NCBI GenBank assembly: GCA_032622095.1 | Contig: CP136061.1 | Span: 52,215,762-52,279,761 of the forward strand | Length of the DNA: 64,000 nt | From: Siphonodentalium dalli | Lineage: Eukaryota; Mollusca; Scaphopoda; Gadilida; Siphonodentaliidae | Direction of reading: 5' to 3' | Part shown: one piece after another, positions 58,901 through 64,000 of the stretch | Layout of the letters: each line of letters opens with the position of its first letter | Numbering within the stretch: position 1 is the first letter of the stretch | Notes under the pieces: generated by a model | What the model saw: only the letters and a program-made list of their open reading frames with translations | Databases searched by the model: none | What the model was told of the DNA's origin: nothing | Program-made: the position numbers and the translations under genes

Positions 58901-60140
58901 GTTTGTCCCACGAGTCTCTTGTTGTGAGACTAGCTCGCTTGTTTCCCTGGTTTGCTTCTACACTGTGATAAGAGCCATTTTTCACACCTTTATAAATGGT
59001 CCATTTTGAGATATCATTACTATATATAACCAATTTCAGTTTCCAACCACAGGCTAAGTGTTTTCCATGAACTGCCCGAGTGATATTTGAAGTTTGGTTC
59101 ATCAATGTCATTGGACGGTCACAGTGATATTTCCACATGTGCAAGTAACAAGCATTGCACAGTATCCTCCCCACACTGTCTTTCCTAAAGTTGTGATCAT
59201 AATCCACCATGCAATGTTCACATTGGCTTTGTACTTCTTCTAATTTAACTTGGCATGATGGACATTCTTTTGTTGCTATAGTAACGTTCAGACTTCTTCT
59301 TAGTGCAAAGCACTCTGTTCTGCATGTATCTGACTTAGAACCACATGCAACATGCAAGCATACTACTGGAGTAATTGCATCATCAGTATATGTACCTTCT
59401 TCAAAGCTATATGTTTCATCAAAGCGGTGTGTTTTCCCCCACTTTTCATTATCTGTAACAGCTACTTTCATGGCACCACAATGCTCATTGTGATCGATTT
59501 GTATGCCCTTGTCTACTAAATAGTGTTTGTTGACATCAAACAAAAATTTGTCAAAATAGTACTTTGTTTGTAATCCAACTTCTAACTTACCATATTCAAT
59601 CCATAATTTGTTGGTCACTTCATATCTCACCCAATCTGCAGCATCTTCTTCCAAGAATTGTCTGATCTCCTCATTAGCTACAGTGTCATTTTTTCCTTCA
59701 TCTGAGCACTTGAAGTTCTTGCTCATTCTCTTACCATCTTTGAGTCTCACCTCAACCTGCATAAAATTATGTTTTTTGGACTTCCTGTATGATATCAATG
59801 GCTTTCCAAATGTCAGATCTTCCAGACTACTGTTCTCATTTGAAAGGGCCTCCTGGTACTCCTTCTCCATATTTGCAGATTTCAAATTTTCCACTAGCTC
59901 CTGACATTCATCTGTTGACAAATATTGATTGATTTTTGTGATAGCCTCATCATCCTTCAATCCAAGCTCAGTACATGCAAACTGTTTGCTCAAAGCTGAT
60001 TCACAGAATCTAATGTGCAGATATAATGTTAGTCTCTTATTCCTAAATCTTACTTCAGGTTTTCCAGACAAAACTGTGCTTAATTTATCAGGTACTATTA
60101 CACCATTATTCCTCTTATCAGATTTTCCTGTACTTGTCGA
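55959..60140 (-). CDS. MULE transposase with GATA-like, SWIM, C2H2 and PHD fingers
   Basis: The frame is open from a TAG at 60,143 and has no ATG for about 90 codons; it overlaps the end of the protease gene in the -1 frame by 43 bases. Numbering from a TTG at 60,071 (1370 residues): a GATA-type finger C284-x2-C287-x17-C305-x2-C308 ending LCNACYLHMWKYHCDRP; the DDE core D506 (VLGLDVKHD), D575 (YIFNDGNGF), C617-x-x-H620 (ILCNFHAVQAF) and probable E728 (TDNVTERKF); SWIM finger C913/C915/C927/H929 (ICTCNYF, YFCKHMYAC); a C2H2 finger C1186-C1189-H1208-H1213; and a C-terminal PHD finger C1316/C1319/C1337/C1340/H1345/C1348/C1362/C1365. The enzyme should bind the terminal inverted repeats and cut and rejoin DNA in the nucleus. 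The PHD finger suggests recognition of histone H3 tails and so possible chromatin targeting. All catalytic residues are present and the frame is uninterrupted, so it may be functional. Confidence 0.9.
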   Translation of the reverse strand, partial: STSTGKSDKRNNGVIVPDKLSTVLSGKPEVRFRNKRLTLYLHIRFCESALSKQFACTELGLKDDEAITKINQYLSTDECQELVENLKSANMEKEYQEALSNENSSLEDLTFGKPLISYRKSKKHNFMQVEVRLKDGKRMSKNFKCSDEGKNDTVANEEIRQFLEEDAADWVRYEVTNKLWIEYGKLEVGLQTKYYFDKFLFDVNKHYLVDKGIQIDHNEHCGAMKVAVTDNEKWGKTHRFDETYSFEEGTYTDDAITPVVCLHVACGSKSDTCRTECFALRRSLNVTIATKECPSCQVKLEEVQSQCEHCMVDYDHNFRKDSVGRILCNACYLHMWKYHCDRPMTLMNQTSNITRAVHGKHLACGWKLKLVIYSNDISKWTIYKGVKNGSYHSVEANQGNKRASLTTRDSWDKQRLSFKATAKQIISAGNNQEKLLLIKPDADGKIHYLDQVRNRVKYVDKGFIKISMKENDIMSDWRRTENLIQSNFDSVLLFQRGSMVIGRDYQYVVAKNESLNYLRTFGKAVLGLDVKHDFNAVRFKTAFITYCDSMNAGHLVVASVSNSDEQHIHARTIQLMLANVPCTDEKCLHPTELYIFNDGNGFFRLKPCSFKNQIQPFFQHDKDRALLNGVMSNNLKSILCNFHAVQAFRRHLNEEEELRLLTRPLETGLKCVMRCWDQNSRQYVTKRLIDFIEKEIPDWLLSEENRSKLVAYLNKHWFSFPWHEPMSAECMYAVEETEQTNPLLLTDNVTERKFKDVDETYFGGHLNRLICTFTLTLMNSIIDDDIVATQQNMQLSQVRKQVRKRNIRGKVKELKVCKRGISLMQRGLIVEWSKTDGWALVRSESDSHSKKDLPDEFFDGTLEPDEELEERNHSQITNGNDEHTYDIVTKCKRAISNLDIAASRIFYEYICAILPDEFVEKIKGEVHIVNINLGICTCNYFIVMGQPYFCKHMYACLAQRECIQNEHTLLEAFKTFRFNRQKQNKTIGEVNVPAGLDSTDVIIQNLKRISHVADFEELENASRGRILKVLHDESHRGMKLPRGTLAKRHPHNMGFRRQEGSVQERYALVIQDDTEEGPLDPYRPNVDFPDKASERHGGRKRQRVSKRGISFSSVVENSLKLNEKINTCLLPIRAVDDHEGQSETEIDNSEPAKNKKKKDHCVFNNTLVAKPYTCGICVENGEMPPYACSTENQLYKHYSIKYRINLLYCTVCLCDGIKDAHFLNMALMNRHINKYHSRKVIAHKEQAKLVSVSRSVSNTDDNQDEGRMTRTNNNGSAGSSNSVTASQDLADLKLATSEEALEVLKDKKGHAGLQNLATWKHNKTEKNETKPSDLLKWTCPVCKRACRWKPRKDDLQSVECGTCKKWFHWKCVAITKEPKEKDWKCIGCADELA

Positions 60141-61465
60141 CTATGTATCTTGGCCTGCTGTGGTATTTCATTCACATCTGACACTGAGTCACTGAAATCT
60201 GGTGAATCATTTGTCTCCTGTCCTTCTACATATGATTGGACCTGACTATTTGTTTGATACACATGCTCCAGATTCACAACACCATCCATGAGCCAATTCA
60301 GTGTAACAAATCTCATAAAATGTGAGAATCCACTGCATGATCTGAGGTATGTCAGATGTTGATTATCAGCTATGTCGTGACTACAAAGTGCATAAAACTT
60401 TGGTATGTCTAAAGCTGCAACACTTGCTGTTACTACAAGAACTGGTCCACAAACATTAGAGCATTCCTGTTTTGGATAATGAGGTGAGCAATTTGAAGAA
60501 CAGTAATGTCCTATTTCACTTGTTTGCTCAGGGTCATGGCAGTATATCAATTCTGGCGATGGAATTCCCCATTTGGCAAGAATTCCTGCTATGTTTGTCA
60601 ATACGTCTTGCGGACAGGGCCATCCTTTGGTGTCTGCATAAATCACAGTATTATTACTACATGAGTATACTGCCATTGAGTAATGGTTGCCATGCTTCAC
60701 AGTAATTTCTCCATGTTCATCAAACTGTGCTATATTTAGAAAAGTCTGGTCCTTATGCAATCCTACATGCAACATGAATACCAAAGTCTGGCAATCAATA
60801 AATGGATTGTTTCCAAATCTTCTCTCCAATTCAGATATATATCTGTCACAGCTGAACCCCACCATCATAGATTCAACATATGCACTTTTAGCTTGACTGT
60901 TTAAAATTTCTGAAATTCCATTGAATATTGCATTGTCAAACCATTCATCACCTAATAAGGTCAATGCATCATGTACTTTTATCCTGCATTTGGGAAATTC
61001 TACTGCAGCTTTCATTGTATTTGATATCATAGTTGAGCCAAAATTTCGAATTTTTCCATAGTCCATTGAACGATAACAGTTTGGTGCAGCAAACTCTATT
61101 TTAAGCCATGACATGTACTTTGAGCACTTACTTTTCATAATTTTTACTTTATGCAGCTGAAGAAATGCATCTATCTGTTTGAAATCATACACACCATAAT
61201 CTAGTGCTGCCAATGTATTCTCATTTTTCTGGAGAACAGACATGATATTATCTAACTGATCAATACTTGGCATGAATGGTGATTCTGCTGCTAGATCACA
61301 ATCTGTGTCATGACTGTCAATTATTTTCCAATTCTCTGAGTCTAATGTTTCAGGTATGAATAAATGCTTATACATACATATAGCCAGTGTTTCTTCCAAT
61401 CTCAACAAATCCAGTTGCTTCCCATCGGATCCATCCACTAACTTCACCAATGTAGAAGACGCCAT
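60098..61465 (-). CDS. Ulp1-like (C48 family) cysteine protease of the MULE (455 aa)
   Basis: The start ATG at 61,465 follows a good acceptor-like sequence (CTTTATTTCTCAG) about 20 bases upstream, so a 5' untranslated exon is likely. The N-terminal 160 residues are unrecognised. The catalytic domain runs from about residue 165 (LLGDEWFDNAI, the substrate-groove W-L-x-D-x-x-I type motif) and carries H261 (GNHYSMAVY), D278 (VIYADTKGW), Q333 and C339 in the Q-x5-C-G spacing of Ulp1/SENP enzymes. All four key residues are intact. Such proteases cleave SUMO or related modifiers and accompany several MULE groups, where their role in transposition is not settled. The stop TAA at 60,098 overlaps the transposase frame, so the two proteins may be made as a fusion by -1 frameshifting, by splicing, or by re-initiation. 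Confidence 0.82.
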   Translation of the reverse strand: MASSTLVKLVDGSDGKQLDLLRLEETLAICMYKHLFIPETLDSENWKIIDSHDTDCDLAAESPFMPSIDQLDNIMSVLQKNENTLAALDYGVYDFKQIDAFLQLHKVKIMKSKCSKYMSWLKIEFAAPNCYRSMDYGKIRNFGSTMISNTMKAAVEFPKCRIKVHDALTLLGDEWFDNAIFNGISEILNSQAKSAYVESMMVGFSCDRYISELERRFGNNPFIDCQTLVFMLHVGLHKDQTFLNIAQFDEHGEITVKHGNHYSMAVYSCSNNTVIYADTKGWPCPQDVLTNIAGILAKWGIPSPELIYCHDPEQTSEIGHYCSSNCSPHYPKQECSNVCGPVLVVTASVAALDIPKFYALCSHDIADNQHLTYLRSCSGFSHFMRFVTLNWLMDGVVNLEHVYQTNSQVQSYVEGQETNDSPDFSDSVSDVNEIPQQAKIHSRQVQENLIRGIMV

Positions 61466-62602
61466 AATTAATTCTGGGTATCTGAGAAATAAAGATCAAT
61501 GAAGAATAATTAATAATGATATATAAAATACAACTCGTAGTAGTACTACTACTACTAGTCAAAATGAATGTGGAAATGGCCTTAAATTAAAATGATCATT
61601 TAATCATGATTTATGACAGTCTCCACCCATTTATTTAATTTTTAAATGTACTACTAGTCGTATACTAATAGTAATACTATTAACTACAGTAAAAGGGGCC
61701 CCCACCCCACCCCCCATGGAATACCACTTAATACAGAGGGTGGAATACGGAATACCAGTTAACAGCCATATGGAATACATAAAAATATATGAAAACTTCA
61801 TTTTTTGGAAGGTCGGCGTACGAATACCGGTATATTTGGAATACCGAATACCTCCTAACAGAGGGGCCGGAATACGGCGTACCTCATAACAGGGCATGGA
61901 ATACGGTGTACGAAAGGGGGGGGGGTCACGGGGGTGGGGGCCTCGTAAAACTTCAAAGCTTTGTTTTGGTCTACTTCAACTTACTTCAAGTTCAAGTGCA
62001 ATAAAAAAAATTCATGTTAAATAAATATAGTTTTCACTATATTAAGACTATAGTATAAAACAGTTTAACTAATTAAATAATTTAAAATAGGCTTTCAAAC
62101 CACAAGTGACAATGACATGCAATATCATATGTGGCATTAATTTAATTAGTTTAATGTACATTTGAATAATGTACATGTATCCCCAGTCTATTCACCAATG
62201 TTCTAGTAACTTCTAGACTAAAGCCTACTAAAGTAAAGGCTGCAAATATAAATTAATAATATAATGGATGAATCATATTAAATGGACAGTCTTGAGAATG
62301 GAGTCTACGAGTTACTCAGTTAGTATTAAATTAATAGTAATACTAATACTACTACTAGTAATAGTTATTATAGTAATTAGTAGTAGTACGACTACATTTA
62401 CAGTTAAAAGAATTTAGAAATAGAAATATTGAATGATCATAATGAAGATTGAAGTAACACTCTTCTTATATCAGAGTTAGACAGAGTCAAACATGAGTAA
62501 ATCATTCAATATTTACACAAAAAACAGCATTAATAACATGACATTGAATGATTGAGTCAATGTAATGTACAGCATTAATAACATGACATTGAATGATTGA
62601 GT
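61466..62602. other. 5' region of the MULE protease-transposase genes
   Basis: Non-coding, AT-rich. It contains a GGAATACC-type repeat (about 61,715-61,910) with a poly-G run, and two 48-bp direct repeats at about 62,552-62,612 (CAGCATTAATAACATGACAT, then TGAATGATTGAGTCAATG). The promoter of the minus-strand genes presumably lies here or in the right inverted repeat. Confidence 0.55.
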
Positions 62603-62929
62603 CAATGTCAATAATGATAAATTCAGAAGTCGTCGATAAACATTTATAATTATCATTTATCATGGCTATAATAGCGTATAGGCTCCAATAATTACGCAGA
62701 ATTGGCGACAAGTTAATACGGATACTATCTGTCGTAGTTTTATGAAGATTATTAGTCAATTTTCTGTTCAAAAATACAAAAATATCCAACAGAAAATATC
62801 TTCAAACCTACCGCTCCCAGGAGTTAAGAATGGCGGTCAAAATATTGCGCGCAATGCTAAAGGTCAAATCGCAAAGGTCGGCACAAAGGTCAAGTTGGCG
62901 GACGACTCCTTCAATATCCAACTTTCTGC
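62603..62929 (-). repeat. Right terminal inverted repeat of the MULE
   Basis: The reverse complement starts GCAGAAAGTTGGATATTG and follows the left repeat to GACATTG. Compared with the left copy it has an extra CCGACCTTTGYG-like dodecamer and several substitutions, and lacks about 10 bases of TAATTTAACG. Confidence 0.9.
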
Positions 62930-63033
62930 GGACTAGATACTGGCTCTATGACGCTCCGACGCTCTGCTCTGTTCGCCGTCATGACGGCGTGCATAGTGTA
63001 ACGACGTAGCCTCATAGAGCCAGCGTCTAGTCC
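62930..63033. mobile_element. 104-bp palindromic mini-element, target of the MULE insertion
   Basis: The left arm GGACTAGAT..TGGCTCTATGA pairs with the right arm TCATAGAGCCAGCGTCTAGTCC (reverse complement starts GGACTAGACGCTGGCTC). The centre is GC-rich with GCCGTCATGACGGC. If the MULE and one copy of its 9-bp duplication are removed, the element is flanked on both sides by ATAGCATCACT. A tiny MITE with an 11-bp duplication, possibly itself MULE-mobilised, is the simplest reading. Confidence 0.72.
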
Positions 63034-63044
63034 ATAGCATCACT

Positions 63045-64000
63045 TGCCTAACAACCGTCTGTGAACAACGTTAATTCTGATTGGTTAAGACAAACGCGAT
63101 CATCCAATCGCTAAATAGGTGACTCGGAAAGACGATACCAAGAGTTCAATAGGGCATGTCAAAGGTCATCTATTTTTAAGAAACAAATTTTCAAAGGAAC
63201 GGTATTGCAATTCAGCTCTCCCAGCGTCGAGTGTGCGCGCCCAGTACACTCAGAGCCCTCTACGGGCTGGGCCTTCGGCCCAGGCCTACGTGGGCTTATT
63301 ATACTGTCAGTTCATGGTGTGTTCAATACTTCTAATAGTGTAGGGGGACCTCAAAACAGAACGTGTTTGAGTTAACGATTGCCACCTTGGTTTAACTATA
63401 GTTTATGAGATATAAAACACAATATCCATTTGTTCTATATTTTAGTCAATTTAGAGGTACTCTAACAATCATTATGGCAGCAATAATGATTTTGTTCTGT
63501 ATATGTTAGTCAATATTTGTGTGTCGTGTATAACAAATAATTCAGTTCTACAAAGTCGCTGTATTAAAGATGAGTTATCTCTTTGAAACAACACATTTTA
63601 GATAGTTTCCTGGGTACGAAATAATACGAATGAGTTGAAAATCCCTGTGCGAAAATGATTCTATTAAATAATATTGATTTTATTTCGTTATTATTTTATT
63701 CAATTAATGGGACAAATCTTTGTTCTAAAAATAGAACTTTTAGATAGATACCTCCAGCGTGATGCTTCGAACGAATGCGAGTCACAAAATGGATCCACTT
63801 AATTGTATGTATTTTAATATTTTTGTGCGAATCAAGTAGATAAGCCCTGGAATGTAGTATGTTTATTTTCTATACCTAAAATATCCAATAAACGCAAATA
63901 TAAAAGACGGTTGTGAATATCAGGGACCACTATTGAACGACACTTGAGTTATTTTATCGACAAAAATTGAAATAAAATAAATATTAATTGATAGACGCGT
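63045..64000. other. Right flank, no gene seen
   Basis: Contains a GC-rich stretch with the hairpin GGGCTGGGCCTTCGGCCC at about 63,264-63,284 and otherwise AT-rich DNA. I found no supported exon or repeat family. Confidence 0.5.

Larger units (their letters stand above)
45793..62929. mobile_element. Complete Mutator-like (MULE) transposon, 17,137 bp, with cargo gene
   Basis: The terminal inverted repeats run from 45,793 to about 46,118 and from about 62,603 to 62,929. They start GCAGAAAGTTGGATATTG and stay alignable over ~326 bases with some substitutions and a 12-base length difference. A perfect 9-bp target duplication flanks the element. Inside, on the minus strand, are a Ulp1-like protease gene and a DDE/SWIM/PHD transposase gene. 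On the plus strand is a multi-exon TAF12/KptA chimeric gene. Minisatellite and dispersed repeats fill the rest. All three genes have long intact frames or consistent splicing, so the copy is recent or preserved. The length is large for the superfamily, and carrying a spliced host-derived gene is the unusual feature. Confidence 0.93.

Noticed and set aside
57775-60195. Plus-strand frames of 70-110 codons across the transposase
   Set aside because: Antisense shadows of the 1370-codon transposase frame.
1-64000. tRNA and rRNA genes
   Set aside because: I looked for B-box (GTTCNANNC) contexts with pairing acceptor stems and for conserved rRNA segments and found none that I could support by eye; a tRNAscan-SE run would settle it.

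Overview
The window looks like repeat-rich, AT-rich nuclear DNA from an invertebrate animal, most likely a lophotrochozoan such as a mollusc or brachiopod. That assignment is an inference of low certainty. It rests on spliced secreted-protein genes with chitin-binding and DUF3011-like domains, GT-AG introns, abundant MITEs and minisatellites, and Mutator-like (MULE) transposases of the animal type. There is no bacterial gene organisation. I saw no tRNA, rRNA or CRISPR array.

Layout. 1-15 kb: two host-like secreted-protein genes on the minus strand (a two-exon DUF3011-like gene at 2.1-4.2 kb and the first exon of a chitin-binding gene at 12.9-13.1 kb), set among TTAA-flanked MITEs with a 69-bp palindromic core, a dead LINE fragment and a ~105-bp minisatellite. 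15.3-16.5 kb: a GC-rich ~142-bp minisatellite. 16.6-21.2 kb and 36.2-38.9 kb: 84-bp tandem repeats derived from C2H2 zinc fingers that have lost their zinc ligands. They alternate with a ~0.77-kb unit and lie in opposite orientation on the two sides, forming a foldback-like structure. 25.6-33.4 kb, between the arms: a 244-bp triplication, a 1.2-kb hAT-type MITE with a perfect 8-bp target-site duplication, and a NOF/MULE-like transposase gene in several frames. That gene ends in a cysteine-protease-like module completed by a downstream exon. 39-45.7 kb: degenerate direct repeats and otherwise featureless DNA.

45,793-62,929 is the main discovery: a complete 17.1-kb MULE with ~326-bp terminal inverted repeats and a perfect 9-bp target-site duplication (GGACTAGAT). 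On its minus strand it encodes a Ulp1-like SUMO-protease-type protein with an intact His/Asp/Gln/Cys set. In the overlapping -1 frame it encodes a >1370-residue transposase with a GATA-like finger, a DDE core, a SWIM finger, a C2H2 finger and a C-terminal PHD finger. On the plus strand, converging on the transposase, is an eight-exon cargo gene whose splice phases all agree. It joins the start of the TAF12 histone fold (a TFIID/SAGA subunit) to a KptA/TRPT1-like RNA 2'-phosphotransferase domain. This looks like capture and fusion of host exons by an animal MULE. The element landed nine bases inside a 104-bp palindromic element that has its own 11-bp target-site duplication.

How the parts relate. 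In both MULE-type elements the transposase frame lacks its own upstream ATG and is entered from a preceding ORF in the -1 frame, and both carry a cysteine-protease module. The right-hand element looks young (long open frames, clean ends). The left-hand one looks decayed or unusually decoded (frame change plus an in-frame TGA).
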